Shown one piece after another: positions 46,501 to 54,542 of a DNA stretch of 64,000 nt. The position numbers were made by a program, and so were the translations under genes. The number at the start of each line of letters is the position of its first letter. The stretch's first letter is position 1. The notes beneath the pieces are model-generated. The model saw only the letters and a list, made by a program, of their open reading frames with translations. It searched no databases and was not told the origin of the DNA. This DNA is from CAIVVT01 sp963757265 (GTDB lineage Bacteria; Acidobacteriota; Terriglobia; Bryobacterales; Bryobacteraceae). Where the stretch lies: positions 62,001-126,000 of the forward strand of contig CAVWRA010000004.1 of the NCBI GenBank assembly GCA_963757265.1. The letters are read 5' to 3'.

Positions 46501-47067
46501 GGTGAAAACCTGGTTTCCGTTGATGACCGACGTGTACGGGTTGCTGCTGGGCGAATAGCCGGGCGTAAGCGCCACCGCGAACATTTCGAAATACCGGCCG
46601 CCGCCGATGCTCAATGGCATGTCGGTCATCACAGTGCCGTTGATATTGTTGCCGATGCTGGCCGTCTGGCTCTCCAGGATCGGCGCCTGGTCTGTGACCT
46701 CCACGGCCTGGCTGACGGCGCCCACCTGGAGGGTCTCGTCGAACTTGGCCACCTGCGTGGATTGCAGGATGATCTCCGGAACATCGATAGTTGAGAATCC
46801 GGTCCGGCTGAACTGCAGCGAGTACTTGCCGGGAGCCAGGTTGAGGATCGAATAGATGCCCACGCTATTCGTGTGGACGCGGGTCACTGTACCGGTGTCA
46901 ACGTTTGTGGCGACCACTTCCACATTGGGAACCACGCCGCCGGTGCTATCCGTCACGGTCCCGGTAATGGTCGCCCGGTTGAGCTGCGCATCGAGCGGGC
47001 CAACACACAGCAGACTCAGCAACGCCGCCGCGAGCAGGGCTGCGCCTGCCGGAAGAAAACGCTTCAT
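43543..47067 (-). CDS. TonB-dependent receptor, Oar-like, with N-terminal carboxypeptidase-regulatory repeat
   Basis: 1174 residues; AAGGGGG six bases before the ATG at 47067. Signal 1-27 ending 'GPLDAQ'. Carboxypeptidase-regulatory-like domain ~28-115 ('ATITGTVTDSTGGVVPNVEV', 'GIYSILNLAPGKYSLQF'), plug ('VEVTDQAPILESQTASIGN', 'VQEVEVQTSGIEAQNGITNGG') and a long beta-barrel ('KTFFFGAYERYQQSNF', 'PKLTLNLGLRWD', 'GLTLDLNYTLSRSEG') ending 'GQFGLRFQF' with the terminal aromatic. It imports large ligands such as oligosaccharides across the outer membrane using TonB. Divergent from a LacI regulator, with a LacI-type operator between them, so induction by a sugar is likely. Confidence 0.93.
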   Translation of the reverse strand: MKRFLPAGAALLAAALLSLLCVGPLDAQLNRATITGTVTDSTGGVVPNVEVVATNVDTGTVTRVHTNSVGIYSILNLAPGKYSLQFSRTGFSTIDVPEIILQSTQVAKFDETLQVGAVSQAVEVTDQAPILESQTASIGNNINGTVMTDMPLSIGGGRYFEMFAVALTPGYSPSSNPYTSVINGNQVFTKDYTVDGTSATAQIQGDSYETSPSMEAVQEVEVQTSGIEAQNGITNGGVIMLNLKSGTNQFHGSAFGYGHNEILDARIWGDPDKPKNRFWDYGGSVGGPVRKNKTFFFGAYERYQQSNFSLGTLGAGTGAATVPTSDFLSGNFSALLNTSKVLGTDAHGNPIYAGAIFNPTDPGAVFAGNIIPSNMISPVSQKIIAIYQKDYAPQSSSLIGNERFTTTNSPSQTPITPVVKLDHNLTDKNHLSGSWIYNRRPRLLDDSGGVWQLGSTDGGPLAADRYQLVVSHQWRASDSWTITPNLLNIFNATYNRYWNGSVPNSTSTDWNSLLGFGNTGANNFPALNFGNAVNGYYETGLGNTWEGHYVAGNFIYADSLSWTKGKHTFMFGADFRAMQNNSTSGSGALSFAFNPNTTGAPSEPWGNQVGFGFASFLLGDVQSASQTTPINLYGRRKAMDLFAQDSWKVTPKLTLNLGLRWDATFRLHEKYGHWANFDLNTVDPNLGIPGSVVYASSGDTSFEKNQDWHNFGPNIGVAWNPWKKFVFRGAFNILYVPIGIQYWQGIPYGFAPGFQGVDAATSPFSWNSGYPGVFTPGTKSTTMPINILGATISPDSLTAGYTDNWNLGVQYELKKNMLIDVSYVANRGHHLQDTGLWNNETTPAEFHSLVHSGNALNWVCDPYTAASYNVPYPYPGFCAPALAAVAPYPQLASGEANYWFYPNLFYVGLPTGQSYYDSMVMRFVKRFGAGLTLDLNYTLSRSEGDVYSAFGDSYDTAGIQDFTNLAQEAHTLTGYDQKHVFKGGVSYELPFGHGRMLLKSAHGPLNGLVSGWRASGLVTYASGLPLTFGSTNYYYYPLWAATYVNYNLSGYSGSQFSSGNFQLVSNTSNPPAADRYFPLTIATNPAYGDFGTGQPRIDALRGFGITSENISLLKNTSFGPEGRYLIQVRVEFYNLFNRHTFANPVTDLSSPEFGYVPGVSSTPRQGQFGLRFQF

Positions 47068-47106
47068 CGCTCACCCCCTTAGCTGAAATGTCTCGAGATC
47101 ACTACG

Positions 47107-47119
47107 CGAAAGCGCTTAC
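47107..47119. promoter_or_regulatory. LacI-family operator in the receptor promoter
   Basis: CGAAAGCGCTTAC centres on AGCGCT, close to the LacI/CcpA-family consensus TGAAAGCGCTTTCA. It lies ~40 bases upstream of the receptor start and ~180 upstream of lacI. Confidence 0.6.
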
Positions 47120-47287
47120 TTGCAAGAATATAACTCCGTTAATGATGTGTGTCAAGGCACCTTTTGAGCGCACCTCCCGGCGCGCCGGAAGGCTCTGCGC
47201 CCTTTAGAAACGCACACCCCCCTTTGAATAATGATGCAGCGGACTGCATGTGTCTCGACCCCCTGAGTCCAGCTTGCGGCCGCCCGC

Positions 47288-48430
47288 ATGCCCGTCAAAA
47301 ATTCTCTGATCAGCAAGCGTTTTCTGCGTTATATTCACTGTGAGAGCGACTCCGCCGTGGACATCCGTGAAATCGCAAAGCACGCCAACGTCTCGACTGC
47401 GACGGTGTCGCGGACCATCAACCGCAACCCCAGCGTGGACCCTAAGCTGGCCAAACGGGTGTGGAAGGTGGTTGACCAGCTCGGTTACTACCCCAACATC
47501 CAGGCCCGCGGCCTGGCGTCGGGGAAAAGCCGGATTCTGGGCCTCATCGTCTCCGAGCTGACGAATCCGTTCTTCCCCGAGATCGTGCACAGCTTCGAGG
47601 CGCTCGCCGTCTCCCAGGGCTATGAGATGCTGCTGACCTCGACGGTGTACGATCCGCGGCGCATGGAGTCCTCCGTGCGCCGCATGATCGAGCGGCGCGT
47701 GCAAGGAGTGGCCATCCTGACCTTCGGTTTCGAGGAGGCTTTGATCGCGGATCTGCGCCACCGCAAGGTGCCGCTGGTCTTCGTCAACGTCGGGCCGCGT
47801 GTCCCGGGCGTGTGCAACATCCGCATCAACTACACGAGCGGAATCCGCCAGGCGGTGCAGCACCTGGCCGCGCTGCGCCACCGCCGGATCGCGTTCGTGA
47901 CCGGGCCGCCGCACCTGAAATCGGCGCTGGCGCGGAAATCGGCCTTCGAACAGTCGATGCGCGAAATCGGGCTCGAAGTGACTTCCGAGCTGATCGTGGC
48001 CGGAGACCACACGATGGCCGGCGGCATGCGGGCGCTGGCGAGCGTCGCCGGGCTGGGCAATCCGCCGACGGCCGTGCTGTGCTCGAACGACATGACGGCC
48101 ATCGGCGTGATGCGCGAGGCCTATGAATACGACATCTCCGTGCCGGACGAGTTGTCGGTGGTGGGGTTCGACGACATCCCCATGTCGGAGTTCATGATCC
48201 CGCCGCTGACCACCGTCCGGATGTCCCAGACTCAGCTGGCCAAGCTGGCGTTCGAAGCCCTGGTCCACGAACTGGAGAAGACCACAAGCAAGGGCGAGGC
48301 GCAGGAGTACATCCTCGACACCAGCCTGGTCGTGCGGCAATCCACCACTTTCGCGCGGCCGCGTAACCGATCGGCGCGAGTCCGCAAGCGCCGCAGCGCC
48401 AAGACCCGGACCCGCTCAGCCGGCCGGTAG
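47288..48430 (+). CDS. LacI-family transcriptional regulator
   Basis: 380 residues if started at ATG 47288; a GTG at 47357 ('VDIREIAKHANVS') gives a conventional 357-residue LacI. The latter is attractive because TATATT at ~47330 and a possible operator (47313-47326) lie between the two starts. HTH ~'IREIAKHANVSTATVSRTIN' with hinge 'NIQARGLASGKSRILGLIV', then a periplasmic-binding-like sugar domain ('NPFFPEIVHSFEALA', 'SNDMTAIGVMREAYE', 'LSVVGFDDIPMSEFM'). The last ~25 residues are a basic Arg/Lys tail. Probably controls the divergent receptor and the downstream GH36 gene. Confidence 0.93.
   Translation: MPVKNSLISKRFLRYIHCESDSAVDIREIAKHANVSTATVSRTINRNPSVDPKLAKRVWKVVDQLGYYPNIQARGLASGKSRILGLIVSELTNPFFPEIVHSFEALAVSQGYEMLLTSTVYDPRRMESSVRRMIERRVQGVAILTFGFEEALIADLRHRKVPLVFVNVGPRVPGVCNIRINYTSGIRQAVQHLAALRHRRIAFVTGPPHLKSALARKSAFEQSMREIGLEVTSELIVAGDHTMAGGMRALASVAGLGNPPTAVLCSNDMTAIGVMREAYEYDISVPDELSVVGFDDIPMSEFMIPPLTTVRMSQTQLAKLAFEALVHELEKTTSKGEAQEYILDTSLVVRQSTTFARPRNRSARVRKRRSAKTRTRSAGR
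47313..47326. promoter_or_regulatory. second LacI-type half-palindrome before the GTG start of lacI
   Basis: GCAAGCGTTTTCTG contains the AA-x-CG-x-TT core (AAGCGTTT) of LacI-family sites just upstream of a TATATT box. If used, it would mean autoregulation and favour the GTG start at 47357. Confidence 0.4.
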
Positions 48431-48478
48431 CCCGTGCCGGTTCGCCGGTTCGGTGTAGATTCGATGGGAGGAAATGCG

Positions 48479-50650
48479 ATGCGGACGATGCGAACTGGAA
48501 TTGGGATCGGCTTGTGGATGGGACTCCTGGCGGCGCTGAGCGGGGCCGCGCAGCCGGCCGGGGTGGAGCTGGGCAACGCGCAGGTGCGGATCCGCCTGGC
48601 CAACCAGACAAAGCAGTGGTGGAGCTACCAGGCCAGGCAGGGCGCGGAGGCGCTGGAGTTCAGCGGGCCGGTGCTGGAGATCGACGGCGCGCCGGTCGCG
48701 GACACGCTTTCAGGGCTCAAACAGAGCGCGCCGCCCGTGCGCCTGGCCAACGGCGTAACGGAGTATCGCGTCGAGGGCTTTTACACGCATCATCCGGCGC
48801 TGCACGCGGCCGTGATCCTGCGCCTGGCGCCGGACAGCCCCATGGTACGCTTCCGCTATGAAATCAGCGCCACGGGGCAACAGAAGCTGACCCGCGCGGC
48901 GGGCGTGGACCGGCTGGAATACTATGGCGTTTCCCTGGCCGCGTTTCCGGCGGTGCGCGAGGTCCGCTTCTCGGAGTTCCAGGAACTGACGCACAGTTAC
49001 ACGCTCTCCGAGCGAACGGTGGAGCAGAAGGAATTCGACAACCGCGCGCGGCTGATGGGCCCGCTGCTGGCCGCCTCCGACGGGCGGACGTCGGTGGCGC
49101 TGGCCTACGAGCACGGCTCGCAGGTCCCCGATGCGTTCCTCGATTTCCAGCTCACGCCGCAGCGGCGCGTGACGCTGGCGGCGGTGAAGGGCAACTACGT
49201 CAACGCTCAGACGCTGCCGTATCGCACGGTGTGGATGCAGGCCGGTGCGGTGGCGGGCGACATGGACTCGCTGGCGGCGGCTTACCGGCGTTTCGTGCTG
49301 CGCGATTTCAGCCTCAGCGGGGCCAGCCGCACGCCGTACATCGTTTACGACACCTGGAATTTCCAGGAGCGCAACAAGTGGTGGAATCACCGCCCGTATC
49401 TGGAGTCGATGAACGAACAGCGCATTCTTCAGGAGATCGACGTGGCCCACAAGATGGGCATCGAAGCCTTTATGCTCGACGCGGGGTGGCTCGAAAAAAC
49501 CGGCGACTGGCCGGTGAGCCGCCAGCGCTTCCCGCATGGCCTGGCGCCGATCCAGGAGAAGCTCAAGTCGTACGGCATGCGGCTGGGCCTGTGGTTCAAC
49601 CCGACGGCGGCGGCGCTGTCGAGCCAGATGCTGAAAGAGAATCGCGACGCGGTGGTCTCGTGGCAGGGGAAGGAGAACCAGCCCGGAGAGATCTGGGAAA
49701 CCGAGGCCAGCTATATCCTCTGCTTGGTGAGCCGCTACGGGGACGCGTTCGCCGACAAGCTGATTCAAGTGGCGCGCGAGACGGGCGCGCGGTACTTCAC
49801 CTGGGACGCCGTCGACCAGTACGTGTGCGACTCGCCCAACCACAACCACGGCACGGCGGCCAACACACAGCAGGAGCGCGCCGACTCCTACGCCTTCCAG
49901 CTGCCGCTGGCGCTGGTGCACATCGTGGAGCGCGTGCAGGCCGCGGTCCCGGACGTGATCATCGATTTCGACATCACCGAAAGCGGACGCGCTGTGGGGC
50001 TGAGTTATCTGTCGGCGGGGAAGTACTTCCTGATCAACAACGGCCCCTACAAGTTCAACTACGATCTGCCGCTGGACCGCGACAAGGAGAACTGGAACCT
50101 GTTTTTCTGGCCCGGTCCGGCGCGCACCTGGATCTGCCGCCTGCCGTTGACGTTCGACAAATGGCTGCCTTCGGTGCTGTTCCTGACGAGCTACTTTCCC
50201 GACGATCCGGAGTCTTCGCAGATGGTGAACCTGGGCTCGCTGATCCTCGGACAGGACGGCATCTGGGGGGATCTGCCGGCCGTGTCGGCGGAAGGCGTGG
50301 CGCGGATCGGAGAGACGCTGGCGCACTTCAAGCAGGTGCGCGAGGACATCACCGCGGCCTCGCCGGTGCGCTCGGGCGGCGTGGGCGGTACGCCCGAGAT
50401 CCACGAGAAGATCGCCGCAACGGGCAAGGGCGCGGTGGTGCTGTTCGCCACCACGCCGGGCGAGTTCACCTACGTCACCAGCGCCCGCGTGGTGAAGCAA
50501 TACTGGGCTACGGGCGGGGCGGAGGCGAAGGTCGGAGTCGATTTCGATGCCCAGGGCCGCGGGCGGCTGACGGTCCGGCTGGCCAAGCCCGGAACGGCCA
50601 TCGTGCTGTTCGGGGCGTCTCCCGCAGCGGGGCCCGCGCAGCCGCAATGA
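48479..50650 (+). CDS. secreted GH36-type alpha-galactosidase-like enzyme
   Basis: 723 residues from the ATG at 48479 behind GGGAGG; 48 bases after lacI on the same strand. Signal ~1-24 ('GIGIGLWMGLLAALSGAAQ'). N-terminal beta-sandwich ~25-290, then the GH36/melibiase barrel: 'YIVYDTWNFQERNKWWNH', 'GIEAFMLDAGWLEKTGDW', 'FPHGLAPIQEKLKSYGMRL', 'LGLWFNP', and 'RYFTWDAVDQYVCDSPNH', where D443 sits at the expected nucleophile strand. The acid/base residue is not assigned. It probably releases alpha-linked galactose or a related sugar from a glycan; GH36 also includes alpha-N-acetylgalactosaminidases. Confidence 0.85.
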   Translation: MRTMRTGIGIGLWMGLLAALSGAAQPAGVELGNAQVRIRLANQTKQWWSYQARQGAEALEFSGPVLEIDGAPVADTLSGLKQSAPPVRLANGVTEYRVEGFYTHHPALHAAVILRLAPDSPMVRFRYEISATGQQKLTRAAGVDRLEYYGVSLAAFPAVREVRFSEFQELTHSYTLSERTVEQKEFDNRARLMGPLLAASDGRTSVALAYEHGSQVPDAFLDFQLTPQRRVTLAAVKGNYVNAQTLPYRTVWMQAGAVAGDMDSLAAAYRRFVLRDFSLSGASRTPYIVYDTWNFQERNKWWNHRPYLESMNEQRILQEIDVAHKMGIEAFMLDAGWLEKTGDWPVSRQRFPHGLAPIQEKLKSYGMRLGLWFNPTAAALSSQMLKENRDAVVSWQGKENQPGEIWETEASYILCLVSRYGDAFADKLIQVARETGARYFTWDAVDQYVCDSPNHNHGTAANTQQERADSYAFQLPLALVHIVERVQAAVPDVIIDFDITESGRAVGLSYLSAGKYFLINNGPYKFNYDLPLDRDKENWNLFFWPGPARTWICRLPLTFDKWLPSVLFLTSYFPDDPESSQMVNLGSLILGQDGIWGDLPAVSAEGVARIGETLAHFKQVREDITAASPVRSGGVGGTPEIHEKIAATGKGAVVLFATTPGEFTYVTSARVVKQYWATGGAEAKVGVDFDAQGRGRLTVRLAKPGTAIVLFGASPAAGPAQPQ

Positions 50651-50665
50651 CGCCGGGCCCTCTTC

Positions 50666-51256
50666 TCAGCCGGCCAGGCCATCCAGAAGCCGGCTCACGG
50701 ATCGGCCGCACAGCTCCAGAAATCCTCTTTCACTCAGGGTGAATCGGCCGGCGCGATACAGCGCCACGTAGCCGTGCGCGATGGCCCAGAGCTGCAGGGC
50801 GACCTCCCAGACGTCGTCTTTTTTGAGCGCGCCGCACTCCATCGCCTCGGCCACGCAATCGGCGATGGGCGTCAGGGTGGGCGAGCGGCGGGCGCGAAAA
50901 TCCTCGGGAAAGCGGCGGGCCTGCCGGCGCGGCTTGGAGAAGACGTAGTCGTACACCCGGGGATGCGCGAGGGCGTAGAGAAAGTAGCCTTCCAGCATCC
51001 GGACCAGACGGTCAAAAGGGGCCGCCAACTGACGCCAGCCGGTCAACTCGATGGTCTCCTTCAGCTTCAGGAATTCCCTTTCCGTCAAAGAGTTGAGAAG
51101 GGCCTCCCGATTGGAGAAGTGATAGTAAATGGCCATCGGAGTGATGCCCGCCGAGGAGGCCACGCGGCGCATGGTGGCGGCGTCGGGACCTTCTTTTTCG
51201 AGCAGATCGAGGGCCGCCTCGCTGATCCGATCGATGGTTGGCTTCTTGTTCGCCAG
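50666..51256 (-). CDS. TetR-family regulator with no standard start codon for its full HTH
   Basis: 196 residues if started at CTG 51256 ('ANKKPTIDRISEAALDLL'), just after an in-frame TAG. The first ATG (51172) would cut off helix 1 and part of the HTH. Full HTH reads 'IDRISEAALDLLEKEG', 'DAATMRRVASSAGITPMAI', 'YYHFSNREALLNSLT'. The ligand domain has 'DRLVRMLEGYFLYALAHP'. Tandem palindromes lie directly upstream (51261-51300), so it is probably self-regulated and also controls the divergent GH16 operon. Either a CTG/leaderless start or a sequence error at the 5' end. Confidence 0.8.
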   Translation of the reverse strand: MANKKPTIDRISEAALDLLEKEGPDAATMRRVASSAGITPMAIYYHFSNREALLNSLTEREFLKLKETIELTGWRQLAAPFDRLVRMLEGYFLYALAHPRVYDYVFSKPRRQARRFPEDFRARRSPTLTPIADCVAEAMECGALKKDDVWEVALQLWAIAHGYVALYRAGRFTLSERGFLELCGRSVSRLLDGLAG

Positions 51257-51260
51257 AGGC

Positions 51261-51300
51261 TATTTTATACAGTGTATACCTATTTTATACACTGTACAGT
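51261..51300. promoter_or_regulatory. tandem palindromic operators between tetR and GH16
   Basis: TATTTTATAC occurs at 51261 and 51281. Site 1 TATAC-AGT-GTATA (51266-51278) is perfect; site 2 TATAC-ACT-GTACA (51286-51298) is near-perfect, and ACTGTACAGT (51291-51300) is a 10-base palindrome. The sites abut the TetR coding region and are 20 bases apart (two helical turns). Confidence 0.75.
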
Positions 51301-51453
51301 CACTGCGACTGGGGACCGGTGCAGGGGCCCGGATCGGATCCTGCCCGACCGGATGAGTGGAGATCGTGTCTGAACAAGCCAGAGCGATCGCCGGGGGACA
51401 GCGCTTCCCGTTCGGCAGCGCCGGCAAGTGCTAGAGTGAACCTGGCGGCAGCG

Positions 51454-52260
51454 ATGGTGATCAAGATGAAGTGCTTTGCGGCTCTCGTGGTGTTCTCGTG
51501 TTTGTCAGCCCATGCACAGTCGGGCCTCGATACGACGAAGTGGGCGGTGGTGGATGGCGGGTGGATTGACCGGCCCAACAGAGACCAGATCTGCAACCTG
51601 GCGTCGGCGGTCGCCGTTGCCGACGGCGTGCTGACGCTCACGGCGAAGCATGAGACCGTCCAGTGCAAGGGGGGCGTCAACTATGGGCCGTCGAAGAAAG
51701 AGTGGACGGGCGGCACGATCTACGCGAAGTCGTTCAACTTTCTGTACGGCTCGATCGAGGCGCGGATCAAATCAGCCGGCTGGGGCGTGCATTCCGGGCT
51801 GCTGTGGATGATGGGTTCCGGCTGCCAGCCGATCATGTACCAACATTCCTATTGGTGCAATCACACGTGGCCGAATCCCAACAACGAGATTGACATCGCG
51901 GAGATCAAGCCCAAGCCGGGCGGGCTGACGACGGTCTACCAGAACTTCTTTGGGGACTCCGCGAAGTGGCACGATGGCAACGGCAAGACTACGGACGTGA
52001 GTCAGAACTGGCACGTCTACCGGCTGGACTGGTCGGCGTTGGAGCTCGTTTTTTCGATCGACGGCGTGGCAACGACCAAATTCAACACGGAGATCCCGTA
52101 CCGCCCCATGTTCCCGATCATCAGCACGGAGTTCGAGAATGATGCGGCAGGCGCGCCGGACCCGGCTGCGTTTCCGCAGACGATCCAAGTGAATTACGTG
52201 CGGGTGTGGGACACGAGCGGCAAATTGATTTTCAGTGACGAGTTCGGCGCCAGGCAGTAG
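51454..52260 (+). CDS. secreted GH16-family endo-glucanase/galactanase
   Basis: About 268 residues from ATG 51454 (ATG 51466 also possible). Signal 'MKCFAALVVFSCLSAHAQ'. Catalytic GH16 motif 'NNEIDIAEIKPKPGG', the E-x-D-x-x-E nucleophile/acid-base set, with 'GSIEARIKSAGWGVHSGLLW' and 'NWHVYRLDWSALELVFSIDG' on the jelly-roll strands. GH16 includes beta-1,3-glucanases, agarases, carrageenases and beta-galactanases; the exact substrate is not readable. Divergent from TetR with tandem operators between; first gene of the co-directional run to GH59. Confidence 0.9.
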   Translation: MVIKMKCFAALVVFSCLSAHAQSGLDTTKWAVVDGGWIDRPNRDQICNLASAVAVADGVLTLTAKHETVQCKGGVNYGPSKKEWTGGTIYAKSFNFLYGSIEARIKSAGWGVHSGLLWMMGSGCQPIMYQHSYWCNHTWPNPNNEIDIAEIKPKPGGLTTVYQNFFGDSAKWHDGNGKTTDVSQNWHVYRLDWSALELVFSIDGVATTKFNTEIPYRPMFPIISTEFENDAAGAPDPAAFPQTIQVNYVRVWDTSGKLIFSDEFGARQ

Positions 52261-52345
52261 GGCCACGCGGCCCGGGCGCCAGCAATCCACTGCTCTCATA
52301 TACTCAAATCGGGCGGCTGTTCAGCGGGCCGCCCGCACTCGAGCC

Positions 52346-53497
52346 ATGAAAATCACCAATGTCAGACCGCTCGTCATGGGCACTCCCTGGCGCAACCTCA
52401 CTTTTGTGGTGGTGGAGACGGACGAAGGACTGAGCGGCGCCGGCGAAGTGCGGATGATCAACAACACGGAGGCGGTGCTGGGCTATCTGGCGGAAGCGGC
52501 GCCGCGCTACGCGATCGGCAAGGATCCGTTCGACCGCGAGCTGATTGTCAACAACATGCGCTTGCACGATTACAGCCGCGCGGGCGAGGTGGCGATGAGC
52601 GGCATCGCGCTGATCGAGATGGCGTGCTGGGACATCGTGGGCCAGGCGCTGAACCAACCGGTGTACCGGCTGATGGGCGGGGCGGTGCGGCCGAAGATCA
52701 AGGCCTACGCCAACGGCTGGTACACGGTGGAACGGACGCCGGAGGAGTTCGCCAAGGCGGCCCGGCGGGTGGTGGAGCGCGGATACAGGGCCGCGAAACT
52801 GGATCCGTTCGGCGCGGGGTTTTACGAGCTGGACCGGCAGGAACGGCTGAGATCGATCGCGCTGGTGGAAGCGGTGCGGCACGAAACGGGCCCGGACTTC
52901 GACATCTTCGTCGAGATGCACGGGCGATTCAACCCGGCCACCGCAATTCAGATCGCGAAAGAACTGGAGCCGTTCCAGCCGGGCTGGATCGAGGAACCGG
53001 TGCCGCCGGAGAATTTGAAAGCGCTCAAGAAGGTTGCGGAAGCGGTGCACATTCCGATTGCGACCGGCGAACGGATCCACACGCGGTTCGAATGCCGGGA
53101 GCTGTTCGAGCTGCAGGCGTGCGACATCGTGCAGATCGACCTGTCGCATTTCGGCGGCATTGGGGAGGCGCGCAAGCTGGCGGCGTGGGCCGAGTCGTAC
53201 TACATGCTGATGGCGCCGCACAACGTCTGCGGCCCGGTGGCCACGGCGGCGAACGTGCACCTGGCGGCCTGCACGCCGAATTTCAAGATCCAGGAACACT
53301 TCAACGATTTCGCCGACGCATGGGTGAAGGGCGCGGTGGACAGCTATCCCGAAGTCGTGGACGGGTACTTCAGTTTGCCCGAGCGTCCCGGCCTGGGCAT
53401 CACGCTCAACGAGGATTTCATCGCCGCGCACCCGCGCGAGCGGGTGCACTTCGACCTGTTCGCCGAAGACTGGCACAAGCGGCAGGCAAAGGAGTAA
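52346..53497 (+). CDS. mandelate racemase/enolase-superfamily sugar-acid dehydratase
   Basis: 383 residues from the ATG at 52346. N-terminal capping domain ('NVRPLVMGTPWRNLTFVVV'), then the barrel: 'RAAKLDPFGAGFY' (Lys region), 'IFVEMHGRFN', 'GWIEEPVPPEN', 'IATGERIHTRFE' for the three metal ligands, 'DIVQIDLSHFGGI' and 'MAPHNVCGPVATAAN'. This pattern matches galactonate/arabonate-type dehydratases of the MR group rather than true mandelate racemase. Followed after three bases by a GguC/AraD1 gene, a combination that suits conversion of an aldonate to a 2-keto-3-deoxy acid. Substrate inferred. Confidence 0.88.
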   Translation: MKITNVRPLVMGTPWRNLTFVVVETDEGLSGAGEVRMINNTEAVLGYLAEAAPRYAIGKDPFDRELIVNNMRLHDYSRAGEVAMSGIALIEMACWDIVGQALNQPVYRLMGGAVRPKIKAYANGWYTVERTPEEFAKAARRVVERGYRAAKLDPFGAGFYELDRQERLRSIALVEAVRHETGPDFDIFVEMHGRFNPATAIQIAKELEPFQPGWIEEPVPPENLKALKKVAEAVHIPIATGERIHTRFECRELFELQACDIVQIDLSHFGGIGEARKLAAWAESYYMLMAPHNVCGPVATAANVHLAACTPNFKIQEHFNDFADAWVKGAVDSYPEVVDGYFSLPERPGLGITLNEDFIAAHPRERVHFDLFAEDWHKRQAKE

Positions 53498-53500
53498 GCG

Positions 53501-54499
53501 GTGCTCCGGTTGATTCAAATCGCGCATCCCGACCATGGCCGGCGCATCGGCCTGGTGGCCGGCGACACGGTTTCGATCCTCGGCGGCTGCGCCACGGCGT
53601 ATGAAGCGGCCCGCGCGGCATTCGACCGGCGCGAGCCGCTGGCGGCGTTGCTGGGCGCGATGCCGGTGGAATCGGTCGTGTCCTATGACGACATCTACCA
53701 GGGCCGCGGCGCGTGGACAATTCTGGTGCCTTTCGATCATCCTGAGGAACCGGCCCGCTGCCTGGTGAGCGGCACCGGCCTGACGCATCTGGCCAGCGCG
53801 GAAACGCGGCAGAAGATGCACGCCGCCGGCGAGCAGGAGACCGACAGCATGCGGATGTATCGCTGGGGCGTGGAAGGCGGCCGGCCGAGCGCGGGCGAGA
53901 TCGGCACCGCGCCGGAATGGTTCTACAAAGGGAGCGGGCTGATCCTGCGCGCGCACGGCGATGCGCTAGAAGTTCCGGCGTACGCCGAAGACGGCGGTGA
54001 GGAACCGGAGATCGCGGGCGTGTACCTAATCGACGATTCGGGACTACCGCGGAGAATCGGGATGGCGATGGGCAACGAATTCTCCGATCACAAGACCGAG
54101 CGGCGCAACTACCTGTACCTGGCGCCATCCAAGCTGCGGCAGTGCTCGCTAGGCCCGGAACTGATCGTCAACCCGGATTTCACGCATGTAGCGGGCACGG
54201 TCGGCATCGAGCGCGACGGCGCGAGCGTGTGGAGCAAGGAGATCGGATCGGGCGAGCAGCGCATGTCGCACTCGCTGGCCAACCTGGAGCACCATCATTT
54301 CAAGCATCCGCAGCACCGGCGGCCGGGCGACGTGCATGTGCACTTCTTCGGGGCGGACGCATTCAGCTTCGGCGCGGGCGTGGAGCTGCGGGACGGCGAC
54401 GTGATGGTGATCGCGTTTCAGGGATTCGGGCGTCCGCTGAGAAACACTCTCCGGATCCGCACAGAATCGGAGAGGCCGGTGGTGGTGCAGCCGGCGTGA
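53501..54499 (+). CDS. GguC / AraD1 family protein (fumarylacetoacetate-hydrolase fold)
   Basis: 332 residues from GTG 53501, with AAGGAG inside the end of the previous gene. 'LIQIAHPDHGRRIGLVAGD', 'FDHPEEPARCLVSGTGLTHLA', 'RQKMHAAGEQETDSMRMYR', 'EPEIAGVYLIDDSG', 'NEFSDHKTERRNYLYLAPSK'. This is the GguC/AraD1 branch of the FAH fold, often found beside sugar-acid catabolism genes and sugar transport operons. FAH relatives hydrolyse or dehydrate acylpyruvate-like or 2-keto-3-deoxy sugar acids. Tight spacing with the enolase-superfamily gene supports a shared sugar-acid pathway. Confidence 0.85.
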   Translation: MLRLIQIAHPDHGRRIGLVAGDTVSILGGCATAYEAARAAFDRREPLAALLGAMPVESVVSYDDIYQGRGAWTILVPFDHPEEPARCLVSGTGLTHLASAETRQKMHAAGEQETDSMRMYRWGVEGGRPSAGEIGTAPEWFYKGSGLILRAHGDALEVPAYAEDGGEEPEIAGVYLIDDSGLPRRIGMAMGNEFSDHKTERRNYLYLAPSKLRQCSLGPELIVNPDFTHVAGTVGIERDGASVWSKEIGSGEQRMSHSLANLEHHHFKHPQHRRPGDVHVHFFGADAFSFGAGVELRDGDVMVIAFQGFGRPLRNTLRIRTESERPVVVQPA

Positions 54500-54542
54500 A
54501 GCAGGGCGATTCCGAGCACTGATTTCGGGGTCTGGAGTTGAG

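Noticed and set aside
48710..50647. 645-residue open frame antisense to GH36
   Set aside because: Arg/His/Gln-rich translation without any fold signature, mirror of a strongly supported glycosidase; a normal artefact of high GC at third codon positions.
52304..53956. 550-residue open frame antisense to the dehydratase and GguC genes
   Set aside because: His/Arg-rich shadow of two well-supported genes.
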